Shown: positions 7,505 to 15,229, numbered from the stretch's first letter. The stretch: DNA of 18,745 bases from JAENVU01 sp046598395 (GCA_046598395.1 JBKJIQ010000005.1:1-18745), one strand, 5' to 3'. Notes: a model not told the origin generated them from the letters alone. Translations and numbers: made by a program.

Positions 7505-8344
7505 ATCGTGGCGTTGCTCGTCGGCTTCCTCACCGTCCGCGTTCTCATGATGACCGGAAGAGACCTGCTGCACGCGCCGGCGTTGGCCCGCGAGAACTAT
7601 CGCGGCCGGACGGTCTTCACCGCCGTGGGATTGTTCCTGGTGATGGCGGTCCTGGTGGTGGAAGCGGGTCGGTCGGGGCTCGGTGCGTTGGGTCTGGGGG
7701 ATAGTCCCGGGGTGAACGCAGCCCGTCCGTTGGTGTTGTTTGCCGCTTTCGGTTTTGGGCTTCTGGGATTTCTCGACGACATGCTGGGGGGCGAGGACCG
7801 CGGCTTTCGCGGGCACATCACCGCGTTGCTCCACGGTCGGCTCACGAGTGGGATGGTCAAGTTGTTGGGTGGTGCCGCGGTCGCGCTCGTACTCGCGGCC
7901 GCGCCGGGGTTTGTCACCTGGCAGCGACTCTTTGCCGACGCGGTCTTGATCGCACTGTGCGCGAATCTTGCGAATTTGTTGGATCGCGCACCCGGGCGAG
8001 TCACGAAGGTTTCGCTCCTGGCTTATCTGCCGCTCGCGATTGTGGCGGGCGCGGGGCCGGTAGGGGTTGCCGTCGCTCCGCTCATGGGTGCAGCCATCGG
8101 CGTCCTGCCCGAAGATCTGCGGGAGCGGGTGATGTTGGGGGACACCGGGGCCAACGTGCTCGGTGGTGTGCTCGGACTGGTGATCGTGCTCGAGTGCTCA
8201 CGCACCACGCGCAATGGCGTGTTCATCGGCTTGATCGTGGCGAATCTGGCGTCCGAGTTCGTATCGTTCAGCCGGGTGATCGAGGCGGTTCCGCCGCTGC
8301 GGTGGCTTGACCAGCTCGGCCGCCGGGCGCGCAGTCGCGCTTGA
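7496..8344 (+). CDS. MraY/WecA-like polytopic membrane protein (GT4-type polyprenyl-phosphate glycosyl-1-phosphate transferase fold)
   Basis: The product is 282 residues, mostly hydrophobic, with about seven or eight probable membrane helices. A stop at 7481 in the same frame makes GTG 7496 the first possible start. Family marks: GFLDDMLGG with the DD pair at 94-95, FRGHITALLHGRLTSGMVK at 105-122, NLLDRAPGR at 160-168 in place of the classical NLTDGLDGL, and MLGDTGANVLGG at 213-224. It ends with SFSRVIEAVPPLRWLDQLGR. MraY and WecA transfer a sugar-1-phosphate to undecaprenyl phosphate at the membrane. Here the second aspartate of the NxxDGxDG motif is replaced and no histidine-rich final loop is visible, and the protein is shorter than MraY, so activity or substrate is uncertain. 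It is placed directly after steB. Its 3' end overlaps a convergent glycosyltransferase gene. Confidence 0.75.
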   Translation: MAVIVALLVGFLTVRVLMMTGRDLLHAPALARENYRGRTVFTAVGLFLVMAVLVVEAGRSGLGALGLGDSPGVNAARPLVLFAAFGFGLLGFLDDMLGGEDRGFRGHITALLHGRLTSGMVKLLGGAAVALVLAAAPGFVTWQRLFADAVLIALCANLANLLDRAPGRVTKVSLLAYLPLAIVAGAGPVGVAVAPLMGAAIGVLPEDLRERVMLGDTGANVLGGVLGLVIVLECSRTTRNGVFIGLIVANLASEFVSFSRVIEAVPPLRWLDQLGRRARSRA

Positions 8345-9854
8345 CCCAGACGACGTGTGGAGTTCCGCGTTCGGAGAGGGCGCGGCGGTAGCCGATGGAC
8401 CGCAACCGGGCGCCGAGGTGCGGAAAATGGGTGAACCGTTGATCGGACCACCTCACGACCGCGCACACATCCGGACGCTGCGCGGCGCGTACTACGTCCT
8501 TGCCGGTGAGTCGCAACGACGCAGTCGGCGAGGTAATGCGGAGAATCGAAACATCGACGAACTTGTCCGGAACGCGGCGCCCGGCGCGCCATACGTAGCC
8601 CGGAGTATCACTGATCGCCAGCGCTCCGGGTGGCAGCTCGGACAGGATTCGTTGGCGGGTTGCTTCGATGCCTTGGAACGGTTGCGGTCGGATCAACTCC
8701 CCGAGGTGTACGACCGACCACGGTGCAAGCAGCAGCGCCCCGACGGTGGCAAGCGCCCCAAGACGCCCCGACGCGCAGACGACGCCGACGAGGAGCGCAA
8801 GTGGTACGGCCACGTGGGCCACGTGGTTACGCCACATGGGCGATTCGGTCAGGACTACCGCGAGGGTTCCCACGAGCCATACGACCAGCGGATACCAGGG
8901 CAAGCGCACGTCCGCGGGCGTGAGAACGTTGGGGTCATCCGCGACGCCGCGGCCGGCGGTGGGCTCGCGTCGGCGGGCCGCGAACGCGAGTGCCCCGAGC
9001 CCCGCGATCAGCGCCGCGGCCAGCAGCGGGGCATCCCGCTCGAAGAGCGTACGAGCGAGCTTGGAAGCATTTGCGGCGATCGGGCGGTCGGCAACGGCGT
9101 CGGTGTGGTAGCGCACGTATTGGTCATAGACGCGGCCCAGGCCCCAGGGAAGTGAAACCGCAATCACCGTGCTCACCGCGACCGCCGGGACGAGGAGGGC
9201 ATCCCGGATGCGTCGGCGCTGGATGACCCACAGTCCCGCGGCGATCAGACCCGGAATCACGAGGAGGCTCTTGACCGCAAGGGCGGCGCCGGCGAGCACA
9301 CCGACCAGCACCGCGCGCCGAACCGATGGACGGTGCGCGTAACCGAGCGACGCGAGGACCGCCCCGGCCAGGATCGCCTCCCCGATGCCGTCGGAGGTGA
9401 GGGGACCGGTGGTCCAGAGCACAGAGCCGCTGAGCGCGAGCAGCAACGCACTGAGGAACGCGCCGCCGTTCGAGGTGAGCCGACGGCCGATGAACAGGAC
9501 GAGGAGGGCCAGCGCTACCCCGGAGAGCACGGATGCCGCGCGCGGAGAGTTGATGCGTTGCCAGCTCAGGAGATCGCCGAGCCAGGCGATGGGAAGGAAC
9601 AAGGGTCCCTGCGACGAGAAGACGTCGCGGAACGGGAGGCCGCCGTGACGCATCGCGATTACCGACATCGCGAACTGGCCGTCGTCGAAGCCGAGTGGCT
9701 GCGGCGCGAAGAACGCAGGAATTCTGATCAGCAACGCAATCGCGCCCACCACGATTGCGTCGCGTCGGGCACTTCGCAGTCCTTTGGGCGTTCCCTTGCG
9801 CGACGTTCCCTTGGGCGTTCCCTTGCGCGACGCGGCCGGCGGTGCGCTGGTCAT
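8268..9854 (-). CDS. GT-C type membrane glycosyltransferase (ArnT/PMT-like), copy 2
   Basis: The product is 528 residues from an ATG (9854-9852) that overlaps the stop of copy 1 (ATGA). The frame is open for another 188 codons upstream, but that stretch is antisense-free overlap with copy 1 in another frame and looks like a shadow. After a basic N-terminus with RKGTPKG repeats come many membrane helices, with the GT-C acidic motif GFDDGQ (D57, D58) in the first outer loop and SSQGPLFLP just after, then WTTGPLTSDG, AVKSLLVIPG and SLPWGLG. The last 130 residues are soluble and probably extracytoplasmic (ISDTPGYVWRAG, FVDVSILR). Such enzymes transfer sugars from polyprenyl-phosphate donors on the outer face of the membrane. 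Donor and acceptor cannot be told. The C-terminal tail overlaps the MraY-like gene by 77 bp. Confidence 0.82.
   Translation of the reverse strand: MTSAPPAASRKGTPKGTSRKGTPKGLRSARRDAIVVGAIALLIRIPAFFAPQPLGFDDGQFAMSVIAMRHGGLPFRDVFSSQGPLFLPIAWLGDLLSWQRINSPRAASVLSGVALALLVLFIGRRLTSNGGAFLSALLLALSGSVLWTTGPLTSDGIGEAILAGAVLASLGYAHRPSVRRAVLVGVLAGAALAVKSLLVIPGLIAAGLWVIQRRRIRDALLVPAVAVSTVIAVSLPWGLGRVYDQYVRYHTDAVADRPIAANASKLARTLFERDAPLLAAALIAGLGALAFAARRREPTAGRGVADDPNVLTPADVRLPWYPLVVWLVGTLAVVLTESPMWRNHVAHVAVPLALLVGVVCASGRLGALATVGALLLAPWSVVHLGELIRPQPFQGIEATRQRILSELPPGALAISDTPGYVWRAGRRVPDKFVDVSILRITSPTASLRLTGKDVVRAAQRPDVCAVVRWSDQRFTHFPHLGARLRSIGYRRALSERGTPHVVWVKRDCAPGGRAGQATAAAEPPRSPG
9784..9832 (-). repeat. 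27-base direct repeat at the 5' end of glycosyltransferase copy 2
   Basis: The plus-strand sequence beginning TTGGGCGTTCCCTTGCGCGA (position 9784) recurs from 9811, a 27-base period. It encodes RKGTPKGTS RKGTPKG near residues 10-25, a basic cytoplasmic leader before the first membrane helix, absent from copy 1. Confidence 0.75.
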
Positions 9855-11389
9855 GCGCGACACCGGCCGCGGAGATAAAGGCCGCGCCCGTCGCCCGGCT
9901 GCTCCGTTCCCGTGTTGATCGTCTGACGGTATCCGGCCCGGACCAGCCGACGGGGGAGCCCCGGGTACCGGCCGAAACGATCGAGGGCCGTGATCACTAC
10001 CGCGCAGACGCGCGGCCCTTCGGCCGCGCGCAGGACGCGTGTCTCGGTGATCTTGATGGGCCCCACGGTGCTGTCGCTGCGCAGCGCCGACGCGTCGACG
10101 AAGAATGGATCCGTGCCGAGTCCGGCGCGCCATACCAGGCCGGGTTCGTCCGAGAGTGCCCACGAATGGCGGGGGAGTCGACGGAGCGCGGCCACGACCT
10201 CGGCCGAGGTGCCTCGATAGTCGTGCGGAAGCAACAGCGGCTGGAGTGTGATGGCTTGGAGCGGGATAGCGACAATGCCCGCCAACGCGACCCATCGCCA
10301 GGACGGACGATGGCGCGCGACGAGCAGCGCGGCCGGGGCCACCAGCGCGCCGAGGTGATTGCGAAACATTGGATCTTGGAGCGTGAGGACGACAATCACG
10401 ATTCCGGACCACCACCACAAGAAGCGGGTATCGGTTCCCACTCGGGCGGTCATCTGACCGTTGATGTCATCCGCGTTCGACGGCGTTCGTGACCTCGACC
10501 TCCGCCCCCAAGAGATCGCGGCCGACACGGCACCGATCGCTCCAAGCGCTGTGAGGAATGTGTCGCGTTCGAGGAACGCCCGCGCCAGGCGGTTGAGGTT
10601 GTACAACGGTTTGCGATTCGAGGTTTTGTCGAGGTGGTACCGCACGTAGTCGTTGAGGACGTGTTGCACTCCCCACGGGAGCGACAGCGCCGCCACGATG
10701 GCGAACGCGCCGATCGGCACTATCAACGTGTCGATCAGGCGGCGGCGCTGCGCAACGAGGACCCAGGCAATCAGCAGCGCGGGACCCACGAGGAGACTCT
10801 TCGTGGCCACCGCGCAGCCCGCGAGCGTGGTGATCAATACCGCGCGGGTTCGCGTGGGATGCCGGCGATACGCGATCGCGACCGCCACGGCGGTGGTCGC
10901 GAAGGCGGCGGCGGGACCGTCGCCAGTGAGCGGCCCGGTCGTCCACAGTAGGATGCCGCTCCCGGCGGTGAGCGCCCCCGCGAGGACGGCACGCCCGCGA
11001 TCCATGATCTGGATCGCAATCGCGTAGACCGCGAGGGTGCAAACAATGCCGGCAGCAACGCTCAACAAGCGTGGCGCGTTGCGGTGTTCGAGGCCCACGA
11101 GATCGGCCACATGCACGAGCGGTAGGAAGAGCGGACCTTGCGGCGAGAAGATCTGACGGAATGGGTCGAAACCCTGGCGCATCGCGATCGCGGCGAGCCC
11201 GTAGCCGCCGTCGTCGTAACCCAGCTGGGTGGGGGCGAACATCGAAGGGATGCGCACCAGGAGCGCGCCGAGCGTGAGTAACACCGCATCGGGCCACCGC
11301 CAGGATGTGAAGGGGCGCCACGCCGCGGGGTGCGCCGGCCGGGCTGGTGGGGTCTGAGGTGGCGGCGCAGTGCGCAACGGGCTGGTCAC
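9851..11389 (-). CDS. GT-C type membrane glycosyltransferase (ArnT/PMT-like), copy 1
   Basis: The product is 512 residues from GTG (11389-11387), with GGAG at 11397-11394 only four bases upstream. A Pro/Arg-rich leader is followed by about nine or ten membrane helices. The GT-C acidic motif GYDDGG (D59, D60) lies in the first outer loop and is followed by SPQGPLFLP. Later segments WTTGPLTGDG, ATKSLLVGP, SLPWGVQ and YVRYHLDK are shared with copy 2, as is the C-terminal soluble part (LSDEPGLVWRAG, FVDASALRS). The two genes are clearly paralogues from a tandem duplication and form a two-gene operon (4-base overlap). They are inserted in reverse between the steAB group and pyrG. The likely job is adding a sugar from a polyprenyl carrier to an envelope glycan, lipid or protein; this is inferred from fold only. 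Confidence 0.82.
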   Translation of the reverse strand: MTSPLRTAPPPQTPPARPAHPAAWRPFTSWRWPDAVLLTLGALLVRIPSMFAPTQLGYDDGGYGLAAIAMRQGFDPFRQIFSPQGPLFLPLVHVADLVGLEHRNAPRLLSVAAGIVCTLAVYAIAIQIMDRGRAVLAGALTAGSGILLWTTGPLTGDGPAAAFATTAVAVAIAYRRHPTRTRAVLITTLAGCAVATKSLLVGPALLIAWVLVAQRRRLIDTLIVPIGAFAIVAALSLPWGVQHVLNDYVRYHLDKTSNRKPLYNLNRLARAFLERDTFLTALGAIGAVSAAISWGRRSRSRTPSNADDINGQMTARVGTDTRFLWWWSGIVIVVLTLQDPMFRNHLGALVAPAALLVARHRPSWRWVALAGIVAIPLQAITLQPLLLPHDYRGTSAEVVAALRRLPRHSWALSDEPGLVWRAGLGTDPFFVDASALRSDSTVGPIKITETRVLRAAEGPRVCAVVITALDRFGRYPGLPRRLVRAGYRQTINTGTEQPGDGRGLYLRGRCRA

Positions 11390-11527
11390 GAGGCTCCAGA
11401 ATCACCAGCGGGCGCGGGGTCGCATGGTACCTTCGAACTCCCGTAAGCACATGACGAGTCCGGGAGTCGGTCAGAGCCTTCGGTTCTGCGCCGCGCGTCG
11501 GCATACGGGAACCGCGGAGGTCCTGCG
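11390..11527. promoter_or_regulatory. Divergent promoter region of pyrG and the glycosyltransferase pair
   Basis: This 138-base gap separates two oppositely read operons. A GGTACC core at about 11427-11432 gives a TACCTT (-10-like) at 11428-11433 toward pyrG and a TACCAT on the opposite strand toward the glycosyltransferases; no convincing -35 is seen for either. ACTCCCG (11437-11443) and CGGGAGT (11461-11467) form a perfect 7-bp inverted repeat with a 17-base spacer, close to where a pyrG transcript would begin. GGAGG at 11516-11520 is a strong ribosome binding site seven bases before the pyrG TTG. No T-tract follows the inverted repeat, so an attenuator is not shown. Confidence 0.4.
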
Positions 11528-13198
11528 TTGGCAAAGCACATCTTCGTCACCGGTGGAGTTGCATCCAGTCTCGGCAAAGGACTGACCGCCTCGTCGCTCG
11601 GGCGTCTGCTCAAGAGCCGCGGCGTGCGGGTCACCATGCAGAAGCTGGACCCGTACATCAACGTCGACCCGGGCACGATGAACCCGTTTCAGCACGGTGA
11701 AGTCTTCGTCACCGATGACGGCGGCGAGACCGACCTCGACCTCGGCCACTACGAACGGTTCGTGGATGTCCCCCTCAATCGCAAGTCGAACGCGACCACC
11801 GGTTCGATTTACCAAGCAGTGTTGGCCAAGGAACGCCACGGCGCGTACCTCGGCGATACCGTCCAGGTGATTCCCCACATCACCAACGAGATCAAGGACC
11901 GCATTCTGTCGCTCGCGACCGAAGACGTGGATGTGGTGATCACCGAGGTCGGCGGCACCGTCGGCGACATCGAGATCCTCCCGTTCCTCGAAGCCATCCG
12001 TCAGTTCCGCAAGGACGTGGGCCGCAACAACGTCTTCTATGTGCACGTCACCTTGGTGCCGTTCATCGGACCGTCGGGGGAGCAGAAGACCAAACCCACC
12101 CAGCACTCGGTCACCGAGTTGCGCAGCCGCGGTATTCAGCCCGACGCCATTGTGTGTCGATCGGACCGGCCGATTCCCACCCGGCTCAAAGAGAAGATCA
12201 GTCAGCTCTGCGATGTCCCCGAGCGCGGGATCGTTTCCGCCATCGACGCAGAGACGTTGTACGAGATTCCGCTCGTGCTGCACGACGAAGGCCTCGACAG
12301 TTACATCTGCGAGATGTTGCGGATCGACAAAGGGGAGCCCGACCTCACGCATTGGCAGGGCCTGGTGGATCGCGTGCGCGCCGCCGACTTCGACGTGAAG
12401 ATCGGGGTGGTGGGCAAGTACGTGACGCTGCCCGACGCCTACCTATCGGTCGCCGAAGCATTGCGTCACGGCGGGTACGCCTGTGGTGCCCGGGTGCAGA
12501 TCGATTGGATCGCATCGGATGACACCGAGGGACTCCTTGCCGAGGGCCGATTGCGGGGACTCGATGGGATCGTGATTCCCGGTGGGTTCGGGTTCCGTGG
12601 CATCGAGGGCAAGATCGCCGCGGCCGGGTTCGCACGGCTGCATGACATTCCGTTCCTCGGCCTGTGCCTCGGTCTCCATTGCGCCACCATCGAATTTGCG
12701 CGTGACGTGTGCGGTCTCTCGGGAGCGAACTCCTCGGAGTTCGACACGCAGAGTCCTCATCCCGTGATCGATCTCATGGACGACCAGCGCGAGGTGGTCG
12801 AGATGGGAGGCACGATGCGCCTCGGTGCGTATCCCGCCAAGTTGAAGCCGGGCTCGATCGTGCGGGAGCTCTACGGCGAAGAAGTGGTCTACGAACGTCA
12901 CCGGCATCGCTACGAGGTGAACAACCAGTACCGCCGCCGGCTCGAAGAATCGGGGCTCGTCTGTTCGGGGACTTCACCCGATGACCGGCTGGTGGAGTTC
13001 ATCGAGCTGCCGCGCGAGGCCCACCCGTATTTCGTGGCGACCCAAGCTCATCCCGAGTTCAAGAGTCGACCCGACCGACCGCACCCGTTGTTCTCGGGTT
13101 TCGTGCGGGCCGCGAAAGACCGTGCCGAAGGCCGCGCTCCGCGCCTGCCGTTGGCCGAGGATGCGTCCACGTTGCTCGACTCCACCCCCGCCGTCTGA
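11528..13198 (+). CDS. pyrG: CTP synthase (glutamine-hydrolysing)
   Basis: The product is 556 residues from a TTG start with a strong GGAGG seven bases upstream; the start is fixed by the family N-terminus KHIFVTGGVASSLGKG. It makes CTP from UTP, ATP and glutamine in the cytosol. Residues 1-270 are the synthetase domain, with the P-loop at 9-18 and TGSIYQAVLAKER, EVGGTVGDIE and LKEKISQLCDV motifs. Residues 290-545 are the class I glutamine amidotransferase: IPGGFGFRG oxyanion loop, catalytic C380 in GLCLGLHCA, and H508/E510 in QAHPEF. All catalytic residues are present. xerD follows after 36 bases. In mycobacteria a Nudix hydrolase gene lies between pyrG and xerD; it is missing here. Confidence 0.97.
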   Translation: MAKHIFVTGGVASSLGKGLTASSLGRLLKSRGVRVTMQKLDPYINVDPGTMNPFQHGEVFVTDDGGETDLDLGHYERFVDVPLNRKSNATTGSIYQAVLAKERHGAYLGDTVQVIPHITNEIKDRILSLATEDVDVVITEVGGTVGDIEILPFLEAIRQFRKDVGRNNVFYVHVTLVPFIGPSGEQKTKPTQHSVTELRSRGIQPDAIVCRSDRPIPTRLKEKISQLCDVPERGIVSAIDAETLYEIPLVLHDEGLDSYICEMLRIDKGEPDLTHWQGLVDRVRAADFDVKIGVVGKYVTLPDAYLSVAEALRHGGYACGARVQIDWIASDDTEGLLAEGRLRGLDGIVIPGGFGFRGIEGKIAAAGFARLHDIPFLGLCLGLHCATIEFARDVCGLSGANSSEFDTQSPHPVIDLMDDQREVVEMGGTMRLGAYPAKLKPGSIVRELYGEEVVYERHRHRYEVNNQYRRRLEESGLVCSGTSPDDRLVEFIELPREAHPYFVATQAHPEFKSRPDRPHPLFSGFVRAAKDRAEGRAPRLPLAEDASTLLDSTPAV

Positions 13199-13234
13199 AA
13201 CGGCTGGCGCATTCCGGTCAACGAAGCTGAACCC

Positions 13235-14212
13235 GTGGATACGTCGGTTCCGACGGGCGGCGCCGACGGTCTCACGCGTCTGCTGCGCGAACACGAGACC
13301 TGGTTGAGCGTGGAACGAGGGTTGGCTCCGAACTCGCTGATCGCGTATCGGCGCGACCTCCGCCGCTACGAGGCGTACCTGCGGCGCCAAGGAATGACCG
13401 AGGCCAACGCGGTGCGAGAGGCCACGGTGAGTCGCTACGTGGAAGACCTCAAGCGAGCGCGCAACGACGACGGCAGCGCACGGTTTGCGGCGTCGTCGGT
13501 CGCGCGTGCGCTCGTGGCGGTCCGATCGTTTCATCGGTTCTGTGTCGACGAGGGGTTTGTGGAGGTCGACCCGTCCGAGGAGGTGGGCGCGCCGCGGGTA
13601 CCGCAAGGAATCCCGAAGGCGCTCACCGAACCCGAGGTCGAGGCGCTACTCGGCGCGATCGAGGGTGATGATCCGCGCGCGCTCCGAGACCGGGCGATGC
13701 TCGAGACCCTGTATGCAACCGGCGTTCGCATCAGCGAGCTCGTCGGTCTCGATCGGCGTGACCTGGATTTTGAGGACGGACTCGTGCGGGTGATGGGGAA
13801 GGGCTCGAAGGAACGCGTTGTCCCAATCGGCCGCACGGCGCGGGGCGTGCTCCAGGACTATCTGGCGCGGGGCCGTCCCGAACTCGAGTGTCCGGCGACC
13901 AGGAGAGTCCCCGGTGATCCGCTCCTGCTCAATGCGCGGGGCGGTCGGCTCACGCGCCAGACCGCATGGAAGGTGGTGACGGCGGCAGGGGAGCGCGTTG
14001 GCCTCGCGGGCCGTCTTTCGCCCCACGTGCTGCGCCATTCATGTGCGACCCACATGCTCGAACACGGTGCCGATATCCGGGTGGTCCAAGAACTCCTCGG
14101 CCACGCGAGCCTGACGACCACCCAGGTCTATACCAAGGTCTCGCCGCAGCGGTTGCGGGCCGTCTATGACTTGGCCCATCCGAGGGCCAAGGTGGGTGTG
14201 GCCCGGCGGTAG
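13235..14212 (+). CDS. xerD: Tyrosine recombinase XerD
   Basis: The product is 325 residues from GTG at 13235, the first start after the pyrG stop giving a normal N-terminus. Residues about 12-115 form the SAM-like core-binding domain (LSVERGLAPNSLIAYRRDL). Residues about 125-315 form the catalytic domain with the complete set R165 (GVRISEL), K189 (GKGSKER), H264 and R267 (HVLRH), H290 (LLGHASL) and Y299 nucleophile (VYTKV). The spacings R-K 24, H-R 3, R-H 23 and R-Y 32 equal those of E. coli XerD. It should resolve chromosome dimers at dif with XerC. The chromosomal housekeeping position beside pyrG, as in mycobacteria, argues against an integrase of a mobile element. It has a few more N-terminal and loop residues than the E. 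coli enzyme. Confidence 0.94.
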   Translation: MDTSVPTGGADGLTRLLREHETWLSVERGLAPNSLIAYRRDLRRYEAYLRRQGMTEANAVREATVSRYVEDLKRARNDDGSARFAASSVARALVAVRSFHRFCVDEGFVEVDPSEEVGAPRVPQGIPKALTEPEVEALLGAIEGDDPRALRDRAMLETLYATGVRISELVGLDRRDLDFEDGLVRVMGKGSKERVVPIGRTARGVLQDYLARGRPELECPATRRVPGDPLLLNARGGRLTRQTAWKVVTAAGERVGLAGRLSPHVLRHSCATHMLEHGADIRVVQELLGHASLTTTQVYTKVSPQRLRAVYDLAHPRAKVGVARR

Positions 14213-14223
14213 GCTTCCCGGCC

Positions 14224-14565
14224 ATGTCGACGACCGAGTTCCCGACCCAGCGTGCCGAGTTGATGGCAGAACGCGAGCACCTGCTCACCCAGCTTGCACA
14301 CATGGGACGCACTCCCGGTACCACCGAGCTGGCCTTCGATGAGGGGTTCGCCGACTCCGGTCAGGTGACGGCCGAGCGCGGCGAGGTCGATGCCCTGGCC
14401 GGCAGCCTCACCGAGAACCTCCACGAGGTGGAAGGCGCGCTCGCCAAGCTGGAGAGCGGGACCTACGGCACCTGCGAGGATTGCGGCGTGGTCATTGCGG
14501 CCCCCCGGCTCGAGGCGATGCCCTCGGCCCGGTTCTGCATCACCTGCGCCTCCAAGCCTCGCTAG
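14224..14565 (+). CDS. DksA/TraR family C4 zinc-finger protein
   Basis: The product is 113 residues from ATG, with GGTAGG about seven bases upstream. Residues 6-80 are helical and rich in acidic residues (ERGEVDALAGSLTENLHEVEGALAKLE), matching the coiled-coil part of the family. Then comes a C4 zinc finger, CEDCG and FCITC, with the pattern C-x2-C-x17-C-x2-C. DksA-type proteins insert a coiled coil in the RNA polymerase secondary channel and alter promoter response; TraR-like proteins are shorter versions. Whether this one binds polymerase is inferred. It lies 11 bases after xerD and 3 bases before the M50 peptidase gene, so it is probably cotranscribed with both. Confidence 0.87.
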   Translation: MSTTEFPTQRAELMAEREHLLTQLAHMGRTPGTTELAFDEGFADSGQVTAERGEVDALAGSLTENLHEVEGALAKLESGTYGTCEDCGVVIAAPRLEAMPSARFCITCASKPR

Positions 14566-14568
14566 CCG

Positions 14569-15216
14569 GTGCATCTCGACAGCACGACCTTCATCGTCTT
14601 CGGCGCGCTCGTGGCGGCGGTGATCCTGCACGAGATCAGCCACGGCGTGGTTGCGCTCTGGTTCGGGGACGACACCGCCAAACAGGCCGGGCGGCTCACC
14701 CTCAATCCCATTCCCCACATCGATCCCTTCGGCTCGATCATCGTTCCCGCGCTGGGAGCGCTCACGGGTATCCCCATCATCGGGTGGGCGAAGCCGGTAC
14801 CGGTCAATCCCAGCCGGTTGCGAAACCCGAAGCGGGACTACCTCTGGGTCAGCCTCGCCGGTCCGGCCACGAATCTGCTGTTGATGACCGGCGCGGCGGT
14901 CGCCGCGCATTTCATGTTTCGTAGCTACACCGATGCGGCACTGCTCACGCTCGATGAGTTCCCCGTGGCGTTCCGCGTCATGTTCTGGTTCGCGGTGGTG
15001 AACATGTCGCTGGCGATCTTCAACCTGCTTCCGATCCCACCGCTCGACGGCTCCGCGATTCTCGAGCTCTTCATGCCCGATTCCTGGCGCGAGAACTGGT
15101 ACCGATACCGCCAGTACGGGATCCTGGTGTTGTACGTGGTGTTCTTCGCATTTGGTCTCGGACACCGAGTGATCGACCCGATGATCAGTCGACTCGCGGA
15201 TTTCGTCGTGTCATGA
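14569..15216 (+). CDS. Site-2 protease-like M50 membrane metallopeptidase (minimal form)
   Basis: The product is 215 residues from a GTG three bases after the preceding stop. The zinc motif HEISH gives H21, E22 and H25 in the first membrane helix, and the third ligand is D160 in NLLPIPPLDG. Other family segments are GRLTLNPIPHIDPFGSIIVP (42-60), GWAKPVPVNP (72-81) and LAGPATN (96-102). It has four or five membrane helices and no PDZ or CBS domain, so it belongs to the short group III-type site-2 proteases. Such enzymes cut substrates within the membrane. The substrate is unknown; no anti-sigma factor is encoded in the window. Linkage to the DksA-like gene is tight. Confidence 0.92.
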   Translation: MHLDSTTFIVFGALVAAVILHEISHGVVALWFGDDTAKQAGRLTLNPIPHIDPFGSIIVPALGALTGIPIIGWAKPVPVNPSRLRNPKRDYLWVSLAGPATNLLLMTGAAVAAHFMFRSYTDAALLTLDEFPVAFRVMFWFAVVNMSLAIFNLLPIPPLDGSAILELFMPDSWRENWYRYRQYGILVLYVVFFAFGLGHRVIDPMISRLADFVVS

Positions 15217-15229
15217 GCGAGCGTCGCCG

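Noticed and set aside
9784..9832. CRISPR-like direct repeats
   Set aside because: Only two in-frame copies within a coding sequence and a five-base spacer; no array or cas genes.
8307..9878. Plus-strand frames (282 and 181 codons) opposite glycosyltransferase copy 2
   Set aside because: Charged, low-complexity products without membrane or domain character, antisense to a convincing membrane protein.
9855..10418. 188-codon upstream extension of glycosyltransferase copy 2
   Set aside because: It overlaps copy 1 in another frame, is Arg/Pro-rich with no membrane segments, and the ATG at 9854 fits the operon overlap and the paralogue's length.
13235..14212. Phage or integrative-element integrase
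   Set aside because: The recombinase lies in its conserved place after pyrG, matches XerD spacing exactly, and no attachment repeats, excisionase or cargo flank it.
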